Both the position numbers and the translations under genes were made by a program. A DNA stretch of 64,000 nt. Source: Flaccisagitta enflata (Eukaryota; Chaetognatha; Sagittoidea; Aphragmophora). Positions within the stretch are counted from its first letter, which is position 1. Each line of letters opens with the position of its first letter. The stretch spans positions 8,866,001-8,930,000 of the forward strand of contig OZ231126.1 in assembly GCA_965153355.1 (NCBI GenBank), read 5' to 3'. Below the pieces are notes generated by a model that was not told the DNA's origin, did no database searches, and saw only the letters and a program-made list of their open reading frames with translations. Below, one piece after another: positions 1 to 11,490 of the stretch.

Positions 1-267
1 AGCATCTTGACTCAATTCATTAAGAAATGACAACTATAGGAAATATAGTAAGCAAAAAGTTGTTGGAAAAAAATTTTTAATGTGAAACATGCAATATTCA
101 TTTAATATAAGTAAGAAGCTTAAACTTATGAATCAGTGGGACATTCTTTGCTAGTAGCAAAACTTTGTCAAATTATCTATCAGGGGAAAAAAGAAAAAAC
201 TAACTACTATGAATGATTTTGGAGTAATAAAGGTTCTTTTGGCGACAGTCTGATCTAAAAGCGATAA

Positions 268-545
268 CCGACAACGCAACAGATGTCATGAACAGACAAA
301 AGTCTCAACCTTGAACCAATCCATGTCATTTCTCAAACGATGAAATATGATCGCCATCAAGATATAATGTATTGTCATGAAGACATAAGAGTTTTACCAA
401 TTGAACCAATCGATGTTATTTCTCAAACCATGAAAGAAAATAGCCAACAACACATGATGGCATCATGAACAAACAAAATTCTTACCTTATAAGTTAACCA
501 ATCCATGTCATTTTTCAAACGACGAAAAATGATCGCCGTCAAGAC
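268..545 (-). repeat. Three tandem copies of an exon end plus splice donor
   Basis: On the minus strand the segment GCGATCATTTTTCGTCGTTT, then ...GACATGGATTGG..., a GT donor and intron sequence with TGTTCATGA occurs three times. The donors are GTAAGAAT at 485, GTAAAACT near 397 and GTTGAGAC near 315. Units are about 85-100 bp and diverged. The first copy is the end of the exon at 486-830; the other two lie in its intron. Confidence 0.65.
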
Positions 546-830
546 GAGAGATGGCAGCATAAACAAACAAAAGATGGAAACCAAAGCTGAGAGCCAAATG
601 ACCCACAGCACCCAATCTCCAAAACGGCGCAAAACGTAAACAAAAGGAATCAAAATGGAAACGCAGAGGATTTGAAGGCCAACCACGACAATCGACAAGA
701 TTAAGGAGGAAAGCGATAGTTTTTTTATTATCATCCATCTTTGTTTGTTGTCGTTTGATCTTTGTTTGTTGTCGTTTGATTCATTTTCTTGTTCATCCGT
801 TCTTCCGCCTTCTTTATTGTTAAGTTCCAT
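486..830 (-). CDS. First coding exon of an unrecognised two-helix membrane protein
   Basis: Seen: an ATG at 830-828 opens a frame of 115 codons that ends at a strong splice donor (AAG|GTAAGAATT, exon end 486, phase 0). The first 31 residues are polar, with a direct repeat of SNDNKQR. Two hydrophobic segments follow (about residues 38-67 and 73-99), then a basic tail containing IIFRRLKNDMDWL. This fits a small integral membrane protein or the first exon of a larger one. I do not recognise the family. The remaining exons would lie below coordinate 1 or are absent. The exon end is followed by two further diverged copies of itself plus donor (see the repeat at 268-545). Reading on into the intron adds 20 codons to a stop, so an unspliced 135-residue product is the alternative. 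Confidence 0.5.
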
Positions 831-838
831 ATTGTTTC

Positions 839-1605
839 ACTGTCAAATGCCAAGTCTCGTTGATCATGAAATCTGTTTGCAAATTTGATATCTATCAGGA
901 GCAGAGTTTTAGTTCATCGATCTTTTTTAGTCATTTGTATTCCTCGTTCATTAGTACCTCCACAAAAAGCGCATGAGAGCATTTACCAAGATAGCAATTT
1001 CAAAGACTTTTAAAAGGAAACGAAACAATGACCAAGAAATCGATTATTGAAATAAAGTCACTTTAATGGGCTTCCTCACTCATGGAATTGAATAGATCAT
1101 TGCATGAATTATGAATACAAAACGTGGTAATGGCAAGTTGATAGCAAGTTAATGACTTAATGGATTACTGTCAAGATCCCGGATCGTCGTGCAGAAAAAA
1201 TCGAGACGAGTACGTTTTGTCTTGTAACTTCCTCAGCGGAGATTTGAGCAGAGTGAGCTAAAAAGCCTGAGCTGACTTGCCCGAGCTAAACAACTTGCGC
1301 TAACAGATGGAGTGAGCAGCCAAGCTGCTCATTAAGAATCAAGACGTTTCAAAGATCAAACAATACGTATCAGCTAAGGCCAACCGAAAATTCGAACGTC
1401 ATTGGTTCAATTTCTTTTTGTCTCTCGATAAGTGACAAGAACTACAGATTAGATAACGATGACTACATGTAAACACCGGATTTCTTCTCAAACCGTAATT
1501 GGTCTAATCAAATTCAAAATTTGGCAAATAAGTAACTTCAAAAATCAGAACGTCCAAACTCCAAAGCAAGACGGCAATCTGATGGGAGCAAAGTCGCATA
1601 AGGGC
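839..1605. other. No gene recognised
   Basis: AT-rich sequence with no convincing coding frame. Around 1250-1330 a loose cluster of GAGCTA/GAGCAG words resembles the repeat at 3473-3870. Confidence 0.4.
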
Positions 1606-2072
1606 GATGTTAAATTAGGGCAATGTCACATTAGGGCAATGTCACATTAAGGCAATGTTAGATTAGGGCAATGTCACATTAGGGCGAAGTTGAATTAGGG
1701 CAATGTCACATTAGGGCAATGTCACATTAGGGCAATAATAGATTAGGGCATTGTCACATTAGGGCGATGTTGAATTAGGGCAATGGTATATTAGGGCAAT
1801 GTAACATTAAGGCAATGTCACATAAGGGCAATGTCACATTAAGGCAATATTAGATTAGGGCAATGTCATATTAGGGCAATGTCACATTAGGGCGATGTTG
1901 AATCAGGGCAATGTCACATTAGGGCAATGTCACATTAAGGCAATGTTAGATTAGGACGATGTCACATTAGGGCAATGTCACATTAAGGCAATGTTAGATT
2001 AGGGCAATGTCACATTAGGGCAAATTCACATTAGGGCGATGTTGAATTAGGGCAATGTCACATTAGGGTGTG
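1606..2072. repeat. 16-bp minisatellite, TTAGGGCAATGTCACA-like
   Basis: About 28 imperfect copies of a 15-16-bp unit (TTAGGGCAATGTCACA with variants such as GATGTTGAA). The unit contains the hexamer TTAGGG but never as a pure hexamer array, so this is an interstitial minisatellite, not a telomere. Confidence 0.9.
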
Positions 2073-2510
2073 CCTAATTCCTTGTTCCTCATTCATGTAA
2101 CCAATTAACATAACGCGCCCAATTTCCAAGCCCAAGGAAAGGCTCTAACCAAATAAAGCCCTCAAGTAATGGCACTTCTTAATGATCCCAAATATCCGTT
2201 TTATCCATGATTTCTTTTCTTTTCTTTTCTTTTTTTTTGGGGGGGGGAACCTTCTCATGGGGGAATAAAACTTGGGTTTCTAACCTAAATCAAATCACGA
2301 AACTCCCGCTCCAGAGATAGGTGCTTACTATCCGAGAAATAAGTATACCAACACGTGAAAACAAGCATTAACTTTGAAAAAGTGCTTTGCCAAAATGAAT
2401 CAAACTATGGCAACCAGATTGTTCACATTTTGAAGAGTTGTTTGCAACTTAATTTGTTATGGGAAAACACTCTTCAAAATTCGGGCCCTTTTTTAAGGTG
2501 TCGGTATACT
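2073..2510. other. No gene recognised
   Basis: Mixed unique sequence with a TTTTC/T-G homopolymer patch at 2213-2248. No frame or splice pattern I can support. Confidence 0.4.
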
Positions 2511-2512
2511 TA

Positions 2513-2689
2513 CAGTAGAACACCGCTCTAACAAACCTGCCACTAACGGTGTTCCACATATAATGAATGCAAATTCACAGTCCCTTCAACTTGTTTCTTT
2601 CTATTTTCTAGATTGGAATTCTGCGTATAACACTAATGACAAATACCATTTGTAAGTTCCTTGAAATTCGTTAGAGCAAGATTTAGCTG
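2513..2689. mobile_element. TA-flanked hairpin MITE (CAGT termini)
   Basis: The left end CAGTAGAACACCGCTCTAAC and a right end whose complement begins CAGCTAAATCTTGCTCTAAC form imperfect terminal inverted repeats. They are bounded by TA at 2511-2512 and 2690-2691. A TA duplication with CAGT termini is characteristic of the Tc1/mariner superfamily; the 177-bp element encodes nothing. It is related in its ends to the element at 26791-27400. Confidence 0.65.
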
Positions 2690-2817
2690 TATTTCCAAGG
2701 TGGTCTCAATGCTGACGTCTTGTTAATAAGCTCAAGGCCATATTTCCAGCATTAAGGTTAGGGTCTTTTTCACTTTCTTGGACATCCACTCCTTACAACA
2801 TAACCCTCTGGATAGCA

Positions 2818-2912
2818 AAGGGTATTGCTCAATCGCTCAAGGTTTTGCTCAATCGCTCAGGGCTTTGCTCAATCGCTCAGGGTATTGCTCAATCGCTCAG
2901 GGTTTCGCTGAC
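2818..2912. repeat. 20-bp tandem repeat, GCTCAATCGCTCAGGGTATT
   Basis: Five near-identical head-to-tail copies of a 20-21-bp unit. Non-coding. Confidence 0.85.
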
Positions 2913-3106
2913 CCTGCAGTATTGTAGCTGCTCATACTTGAGTCCCAGTTACCGAAAACCATCCAAGTGATGAGTTTGGAGATAAAGATCATTGGTCAAC
3001 TATTGGGTCAACTAATAGGTCAACTAACGGGTCAATTTATGGGTTTTTCGAATGAATTTTGTAGAGGAAAAAAACGACTCACTTTCATTTTGTATCAAAA
3101 GTACGA

Positions 3107-3324
<218 letters not shown>

Positions 3325-3472
3325 TTACCAGTGATGGCGGCTGTTGCTGTGAGGAAAAAAGTTGTAAGCATTGGTCACTTTTCACCAAGTTTTTGTCTCC
3401 AGTCACTGCAAATCTTTTTATTTGTTTGATCAAATCAAGAGCAATTGTATGTATTGATTGCACTGAAAGTCA

Positions 3473-3870
3473 TAGAAAGCTAGGACTGAGCCAAGTGAGC
3501 TAGATGAGCTAAAATGCTCAAAATCACTCAACCAAACAACCAGCTATGCTCACTGACATGTTTCTTTGTATTTGCATGCTCATATCAAATATTTATTTAT
3601 TAATCCCACTAAAAATCAGAAAAAAGAACTGAGCTAAATGAGCTAAGTGAGCAAGAATACTCAAAAACACCCTCACAGAAGAGCAGTTATGCTCACTGAC
3701 ATGCTTTTTTATAACTGCTTGCTTAAACAAGCTTAAACATCTATTTATTTATCGCATTTGAAATATAAAAAAAGATTGAGCAAAATGAGCTAAATGAGCT
3801 AGAATGCTCAAAAACACCCTCATACATGAGCAGCTATGCTCATAAATATGTGTTCTTGTATTTGCATGCT
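3473..3870. repeat. ~145-bp tandem repeat, three copies
   Basis: Three copies of a unit that begins with TGAGC/TAAATGAGCTA words, continues with ACTCAAAAACACCCTCA and AGCTATGCTCA, and ends in an AT-rich spacer. Diverged and non-coding. Confidence 0.7.
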
Positions 3871-4167
3871 CAAAAAAACAAAAATACACTATAAATACAC
3901 ATAAATACACTACATAATAAATCAAGAAAAATTCAATCTTAATTTGTCGTAAATAAATCTTTAAAAAATCATAACACGAAAAATATTTGTTGTAGAGCAT
4001 TCTGCTTGGCGCCAAATGAAAGAGAATTATCAAAATTATATACCCTATCAATTTTATTGGAGGCCTCAATCGCTCAATGAAGATCCACAACTTTCTAATA
4101 AGAAAATGAAAACCATGTTTCTCTCGAATATGTCAAAAAGTCGAAGACTGACTTCGACTTTTTTCCC

Positions 4168-4168
4168 G

Positions 4169-4257
<89 letters not shown>

Positions 4258-4270
4258 AACAACAACAACA
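4168..4270. repeat. (CAA)n microsatellite
   Basis: About 33 CAA units with one TCA and one TAA interruption. Confidence 0.97.
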
Positions 4271-4713
4271 TGTGAGGAGAATTTTATGAGATAGCGACTT
4301 GTCGATATCTTGACTTTGATGTACATTTCCTGACCTGACCTCATAAACAATGTCAAGATGATCTGACTGAACAGGGAGACGAAATTCGATAAAACGACGT
4401 CGACTTTTATCTTTTATATCCGCTTGACTGCTTGTTAACCTCTTCTCTTAGTCTTACTTGACTTCCTTCGTGTTTGCTTTCGGCAACAAAAAAAACATAT
4501 GACAAGATTCTGTCCAGTGTCTACGAAATCAGTTGCCATAAATCCTTTAGTCACTATACCCACAGTGTGACTTGGACAACATTACACTACAACCAAAATA
4601 AGTGAGTCACTCCCAGCGTTCCACCGGGTCTTGTCTTGGGCTATCATAAGGAAATGCTGGTGTACATGGTAAAGAAGATATGAATTGCTTAAATCAATAC
4701 ATACAAACTATGC
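4271..4713. other. No gene recognised
   Basis: Unique-looking sequence between the CAA microsatellite and the LINE 3' end. No supported frame. Confidence 0.4.
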
Positions 4714-5743
4714 AGATTCAGATTCAGATTCAGATTCAAACAGTTTATTTCCCCAAAGGCGGTGTATGGCAGCATTATAACAATGAATCAGCGGGGGAGG
4801 ACCATGCCTAAGCCCTTCATGTCAAAGAATGATATATTTTTGCTAACTTTTAGTTCAGGTTATCGACGGGCTTGTTCATGTCGACCCTCGTTGATTTGGA
4901 TTACAAATGGCAGATTATAGTTAAGACAAAAAAAGACAACACATTACGCACAGATTTACGTAAAATAAAACAAAATCAATGAATGGGAAGTGTGGCGTAC
5001 AAATACGTCAGCAAAGAAAAACTATGTACAATAACTTAGAAACAGGGCATCGATAATAAATAAAACAAAAACATGACGTACGAGTACGTCTAACAAGCAA
5101 AATTCTGTAACATAAGAAAAAGTAATAAATAGCGTCTATATAGTGATACATCTATAGTTTCCAAGATTTTGAAATGATGAATAAGGCAACATGATTTTTC
5201 ATGACTTTCATTTAGATTGACGCAAAGTGAAAACAGGGCCACCACCCATTTTCAAAGCAGGATCTAGTGACTAGTATCTGGAGTGGTGGCAACTAATACC
5301 CAAACGGATACATGATACCGATGTCTAAATACTGATTCCATAAAATTTAGTAACTCAGCTCTCCAAGAGAGAATCCCCTACCCTCTGAGTGCTGATGATC
5401 TGTCTTTAAGGCAATTAGGAATCGCACGAGAAAATTGCATTGGGATTACATGAGACAAGAGACATTTGTAAATTAGTATGCATGAATGACAAATTTGGAT
5501 TCTTTATAACTTGAAATTGTTAACACAGTATAAATGCGACCATGGCTGCAACAAAATACAGCCAAGGAAGGACAGTAGGTCCCGTGAGGGACAATCAGTA
5601 AGACCATGAAGGTCGCCCATCAAGACAATGAAGTCTTGACGGAATCAGTAGGACTATAGAAATTAGAATTTGTTAAGTGAAGTGGTTTATTTTTTGTCTG
5701 GGAAAGAAAAAAAAAAGAGTTTTATAGGGAATACTAAATGATA

Positions 5744-5795
5744 ACCTAACCTTACCTAGCCTAACCTAACCTTAACCTAACCTAACCAAACCAAA
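5744..5795. repeat. Degenerate (CCTAA)n tract
   Basis: About nine CCTAA/CCTTA units in 50 bp inside the LINE 3' untranslated region. TTAGG is the usual arthropod telomeric unit, but the tract is short and internal. Confidence 0.75.
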
Positions 5796-5822
5796 CTGAG
5801 TTAGCTTGTGCTTGATGCTGTA

Positions 5823-8800
5823 GTACTATGAGTGATGTTTCTTGTCTTTGCACCTGGGATTGGTACAATCACTTTTGTGAGCATATTTATTAAGTAGTGA
5901 TTTTTTCAACTGTCTTTTGAAAAGAGCTTTCTGATCTATTTTTCTTAAGTCATTTATGGTATTATTCCAAAGTTTAGGGCCAATAGCACTGAAACTATTA
6001 GAGGCAGCTCTGGATTTGTAGTTGGGCACTTTTAGATCAAGGGTACTTGGAGCCTGGCCCCTAAGATTGTATTCACTAATATACTGGGTGCTGCAAAGGT
6101 TCTGTATCTTTTTTGGTGCATGCTGGTAGAAGCAATCGTGCATAAGCAATAAGCACTGCTGCTCATAGAGGTCATTAAACTTTAGTAGTCCAAGTTGTTT
6201 CATTCTAGGTTCTGTGTGGGCGGAGAAGTAGGACTTAGTTATCGTTCTTATTGCTCTTTTTTGAATATTTATAATTCTTTTCTTATTTTGGGCACTGCAT
6301 CCACCCCAAGCAGGCAATCCATAGAGCACATGTGGTTGAATGAATGAGTGGTAAAGAATTTTTAAGGTTGGTGGTGGGAGCTGATTTTTCACTCGGTTTA
6401 TCATGCTGTTACTTCGAGCTATCTTATTTGCTACATTAGTGCAATGTTTTTCTCAGCTTAGAGTACTATCTATGGTTATTCCTAAGAATTGTGCTTCGTC
6501 ATAGATGCCAAGTTTTTCTCCGTCAAGGTAGATCTCAGGGAGCTTTTGATTTTTTGGTAGTGATTTTTTTCTAAAGATCACAGTTTTAGTTTTCTTAGGG
6601 TTAAGTTTCAATTGGTTTGCCTTGAAGTAGTCATTTATGCCTCCAAGTTCCTGATTAATAGTGGACAAAGCTTCAAAATTATTTCCCTGTATTAGCAGGT
6701 TGGTATCATCAGCAAAAGTGACACACTTTAGGTTTGAAGCAGATGGTAGGTCATTTATATAAAGGAGGAAAAGCAGGGGTCCTAAGATACTGCCCTGTGG
6801 AACTCCTGTTGATAATAGTAATCTGGAGCTACTATTACCGTTGAGATCAACATATTGAAAGCGATTACTAAGGTATGACTCAAACCAATTTAGAGCTGTT
6901 CCACGGATTCCATAATGATCGAGTTTCTCAAGTAAGATAGAGTGATTTAAGGTATCAAAGGCCTTACTAAGGTCACAAAAGACACCAATTGCGTAGTGAC
7001 CTATTTCTATAGATTCCTCAATATTTTTTATGAAGTCTAGGGTTGCATGGGTAGTACCCTGTGTTCAAAAGCAAGTGATACCAGCAAAACCTTTATTGTG
7101 ACTAAAGTATTTATTTTGGGAAAATCAGATTGGTTTCATCTGAAAGAATATAACCTACCATTTATTCATGCAAAATTTCATAGCACTGGGTCTAGCAGTT
7201 TAGCTTCCCCAAAATTTTGAAAATCTATTGAATTTTAGGAATTTTGCTTTAAAACTGCATTGTTAAACTGTTTTACATCAATGTACCCTTGTAATTTTTG
7301 CATGGATTGAGCTAAAATCACCTGATTGGTCATCAATGGGAAGTATTTGACCCTTCTTTTTCATATAATTTGATTTGTCAATGTTTTGGAGAAAACTAGA
7401 GGCCTCATGACTAGCAATGTGATGCAAAACCTACTCAAACTTAAAAAAATCAGAGAAAAATCAAAGTTTGCCACATGAATTTCCGTGATCTAGTACTTAT
7501 GGCTTGAAATATGTAAACTAAAACTAAACTCCTGCTTTCTGGACCAATCTGGCCATTTCTGCATGATTCATTCAAGAATGCCATTGATTCTAAGCTACAT
7601 AAGTCAGTCCATCTTCATCTTAGGAATCCTTTAATGGTTTATCCACATTTTCATTCAAAATTATGTGGAAGCTCAACCGTTAGAGCCAATGCTATGAATT
7701 TTTTTAATAAATAAATGGTAGGTTATGTGCTTTCCGATGAAACCAATCTGATTTTCTCAAAATGAATACTTTAGGCACAATAAAGGTTTTACTGGTATCA
7801 CTCGCTTTTGAACACAGGGTATTGTGACCTGTACGAAATCCATATTGTGATTCAAAAAGAATTTCATATCGGACGAGGAACTCAAAAACCTTATTATAGA
7901 TAAGGCGCTCTATGATTTTAGAAAATATTGGTAATAATGATATGGGTCTATAATTTTCATAGTGATGTTTATCTCCTTTGAGTTTGTATACAGGTACAAC
8001 CCTGGCTATCTTTCCATTCTCTGGAAAAATTCCAGTTTTCTGAGAGCAGTTAACTAAGTGTGCTAAGACTGGTGCCAAAATTTCTACATCACTTAGGATG
8101 ATATTTTGTTTAAATCCAGCAGAGTCTTTACTAGTTTTGGGGGTAAACTTTTTACATACTTCTATTATATCATTATGGGTGACATCATTTAAGAGGAGTG
8201 AATGTGTATTTCGTGCAGTGTGTTTGTGTAGGTAATGTGATGGGCCATGGGTAGACTTGCCTACACTTGCGTTTGTCTGCGGTCCCACTTGAGCATAATA
8301 ATTATTAATATTTTCTGCATTTGTCAATGGGTCCTTAATGATGGCTCCCTGATAGTGAAACTCAGTGGTTATATCTTCTTTGTTGCTAAGTTTATTTGTA
8401 GCTTTTTTAATGATATTCCAGTGTTTTTTTATGTTACCTGAGCTTTCTGCTATCTGTCTGTTTATGTATTCCTTTTCTGCTTTACGAATTTTTGATACAA
8501 TGGCATTTCTAAGCTTTTTATAATCTTCTCGCCTGTGTTTCTGCTTAGCTAATCTGTCTCTTCGTCTGATGTCAGCCAGTAACTCTGAGTTCATCCAAGG
8601 TTCTCGATAATGTCTGTTTGAGTTTTTTTTGAAGGTTTTAGTAGTTAAATTTCCATTATAATGAAACCCATACTTAGTCTGAATCATGTCATAGATTACA
8701 TTTGGGTCATTTTGTTCAAAAACGTCATGCCAATTTTCTTGTCTTAGTCCATTTTTTCTGAGTTGGTGTCCTTGTTGAGTAAAAAATGACTTAGTGAAAG

Positions 8801-9662
8801 ATTCACGTTTGGGAATCTTTTCTAGTTTGTTATTTAGGATAGTAAATACTGGAAAATGGTCAGTGTATCCGCTATTGCCAGCTAATTCTGTGTCTACAAT
8901 ACCACTTATCATGTGCTTTCCATCTTTTGAGAATATATGGTCAATAAGCGTAGCACTCTGCTTTTTAATTCTTGTTGGTCTTACTATTCTTGGTATGAAC
9001 TTATGATTAGTGATAAGGTCGTAGTAGTTAGCAGTTGGTAGGTGATTCTCATATTTTAGCAGGTCCAGGTTGAAGTCGCCAGCTAGTATAACTTGACTAT
9101 TTCTTTTGTCTGTTAGTGACAGGAACTTTTCCAATTCAGAGATAAATCTATCATAGTTTTGTCCATTAGGTTGTCTGTAAATAGTAGCTACAGTTAGATC
9201 TCTTTTGGAGCTTTCTTTTGGGGTTGAGACTACATTTGGAATCTGTATGACTAGACTTTCAAAATCTTGCTCTACAAACTCAATTTGTTCCAAAATCTTT
9301 GCCTTTGCAGAAATTGATTCACTAATAAATATACCAACACCACCCCCTTTCATTGTGGGGCGTCCTTTATGGAAAAATATATATCCGGGCATGATAGTTT
9401 TGAGTTCAGATTCGGTGTAGCCTGAATTTGATCTTTCAGTTATGTGTGTTTCAACTACAATGATTATGTCAGGCTTGTTGTCGGGGGTTGAGATATTGCT
9501 AATGAATAACTTAAGTGATCTCAGTTTGGTCAAAAGGTTTGCTATGTTTAGTGATAGAATGGTCAGGTTTTGGCTATTTCTGATTTCGCCGTACGTGATT
9601 CGTCGCCATGAGAAGTTCTGTCCGGAGCTGCGGCGAAGGCGGAGGTTGGTTGAGGGATTCAA
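5823..9662 (-). pseudogene. LINE ORF2: endonuclease-reverse transcriptase, broken
   Basis: From the start at 9662 the endonuclease motifs appear in order: SLNIANLL (Asn39), VVETHIT (Glu71), LAGDFNLD, ATLIDHIF and TDHFPV. The reverse transcriptase follows with YRPISLLPIFSKIIERL and SQYGFRTGHN. At 7822 the frame meets an inserted element. Skipping 7057-7819 plus one TA copy resumes the same frame with DLSKAFDTLNH, GIRGTALNWF, STGVPQGSILGPLLF and the catalytic FADD box (a variant of YADD, near 6710). An in-frame TGA at 6450-6452 then interrupts, and the C-terminal part (RVKNQLPPPTLKILYHSF, LYGLPAWGG) stays open to the stop at 5823-5825. So there are two lesions in one otherwise intact long frame, which suggests a fairly young copy. 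Clade beyond the Jockey/CR1 group is not resolved. Confidence 0.88.
7057..7819. mobile_element. 763-bp TA-flanked inverted-repeat element inside the LINE
   Basis: The ends CCCTGTGTTCAAAAGCAAGT and its complement form arms of about 110 bp (7057-7165 and 7711-7819). They are flanked by TA at 7055-7056 and 7820-7821. Removing the element with one TA restores the LINE reading frame exactly, which proves insertion after LINE arrival. No coding capacity is visible inside. TA target duplication fits a Tc1/mariner-type non-autonomous element. Confidence 0.9.
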
Positions 9663-9740
9663 ATGTCGTTTAGTGGGCCTTCGGGGATTAACCGCGCCAG
9701 AACCTGATTCAAAACAAGAGGCAAACTTTTTATATTAGTT

Positions 9741-10900
9741 CACATGCTATGTATGAGTTTTTACATTGGTGGAGAAATGTTACGATTTACACTGTTGCCA
9801 TAAAGACTGTCTCTAAAAGAGCAAGTTCATGGTTGGGTACGTTTACAGCATTGCCTGTAAAGAGAAATGATTAGTTTATAATGTGACAGTCAATTTGTCT
9901 GAAAAAGAAAGCATTAGGTTACAAATAGCAATACAATTCGGGACCCTGCGCTAAAAGTGGATTAAATCAAGAGGATGAAAATAAACTTATATGCAGAGAT
10001 CCATGGTGTAGCGACGTAGTGTGTGCGTGTTCGTTGATTTGGCATTGAGGACTCCCAGAACATCGGCCCAAGGTGGTAGTTGTTGCTATTTCACATGACT
10101 TGAAGATGAGCGACAAATGATATGTGGAAAGGTATTATTCTTTTTCACTTTGCAATTCTTGAACATTAAATAATTCGTCTTTATTTCCTTTTCGTTTTTA
10201 GTTTGTCTTTTGCGCCGTCGGAGTAGAAATTTTTTCAGTTTAGAATTCACGTTTCATCAGTTCTCAGTGTCGAAGGGGTCCTTGGAACAGTTAGGATGCA
10301 GAGAAAGACGAGTCTTTTCTTAACAGAACTTGATCAAGATACGAGTTTTTTTTTTGTGTTAAATGTTTAAATTTAGATTGTAAAAGTTCTCGCTTCTTGA
10401 TGTCAACGTCACCGTGACACTCGTGTCAGCCGTAGTTGATCCAACTTCCGTTCGCGTCGGCATCAAAACGTGAGGACCTTAAACAAGTGAAGTAGTAGAA
10501 ATATTATGTAGGGACCCACACACATTGAATGATGGTAACAATGTCTGATGATAATAATTTAGCAGCAAATAAAAAAAGAATAGCAAAAAGGATTTTTATA
10601 CAATGCCTTGATATACAACAAGTAAGAGTAATCAAGCAACCTCACAATTTTGTTGAGGGTTTGAGTGATTTTGATACTGTTTGAAATATAGAGATATGCA
10701 TCATGGGAATCAAGCAATGCTCAAAAGCGTCATTTCACTTATTTTTGGCACTATGTAGGGCAAATTGCCTTCTTTAGTTTTTTTGCCTTGGGTAGTTTTT
10801 TTTCACATACTCATTGGAGATTAACATCATAAGACTTTTTTATGCGTCATCAAAGCTCAGGAGTTGTCCGTACTGACGTCCGTATGTGTGATTGTGTTCT
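9741..10900. other. No gene recognised
   Basis: AT-rich sequence. A patch at 10391-10470 is GC-richer (GTCAACGTCACCGTGACAC) but has no open frame or splice signals I can support. Confidence 0.4.
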
Positions 10901-11229
10901 TAACGTATTTCCAGTCTAGTCACTGAAGTGCGACTCCTCCTATGAAAAAGGACCCTGTGAAACTTTATTCAACTGAAGTGCGATGCCTTTTCAGTGGATT
11001 ACCTCCTTACTTAACTTCCCACTTCAGTGGAATTCAAAATCACATATGATTCTACCTTAATAAAATACAAAGTCATTTTCAGTCTCTCCTTGGTCTGATA
11101 CATTCCACCCAGTATCACTTCATCGCACTACATATTGACAATAAAAGAAAATATGTAGTTACTACTCGACTAAAATATAAAGCCGCACCCTATTTTGAGT
11201 TGATGAATGAGAAAAAAAATCGTTTGAAC

Positions 11230-11490
11230 ATTTTTCTTTTGAAAAGATTTTAAAGATTTTCGAATTTTCTTTCATTCTAGACAAATCCCAGATCTGTATC
11301 TCAAACAGTTCAGGAGCTAGAGCTTGTCAAAGTTATCTCCTTATTTTTAAAAATGCTCATTTTTCAATAGGATTGTAAACTGATAATGGCAATGTTTTTA
11401 CTCATTTTTATGCCATTTCTAAACGAATAAAGCTATAATTGCCAAATTGGAGCCAAATAAAAGATCTTTTCAAGAGCTTTCAAATGGTTT
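11230..11490. repeat. Dispersed repeat, copy 1 (second copy near 49110-49340)
   Basis: A stretch with TATCTCAAACAGTTCAGGAG, ATGCCATTTCTAAACGA and AGAGCTTTCAAATG has a recognisable diverged counterpart near 49110-49340 in the same orientation. It sits in an AT-rich region (10900-12160) bounded by repeated GAAGTGCGA/GAAGTGTGA words. Probably an old mobile element of unknown class. Confidence 0.55.

Larger units (their letters stand above)
4714..9740 (-). mobile_element. CR1/Jockey-superfamily LINE, interrupted
   Basis: Seen on the minus strand: a frame with an apurinic-endonuclease-like domain followed by reverse transcriptase (see 5823-9662), then about 1.1 kb of 3' untranslated sequence. It ends in TGAATC tandem units (four GATTCA copies at 4714-4737 on the plus strand). 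A short terminal tandem repeat instead of poly(A) is known for CR1/L2/Rex-type LINEs, so I infer this is the true 3' end. The 5' limit near 9740 is approximate; no ORF1 is visible, so the copy is probably 5'-truncated. It is broken by an insertion at 7057-7819 and a premature stop, so it should be immobile. Confidence 0.85.

Noticed and set aside
1606-2072. Telomere or subtelomere
   Set aside because: TTAGGG is embedded in a 16-bp unit; unique genes lie on both sides.
9205-9738. Plus-strand frames across the LINE endonuclease region
   Set aside because: Antisense shadows of the LINE ORF2.
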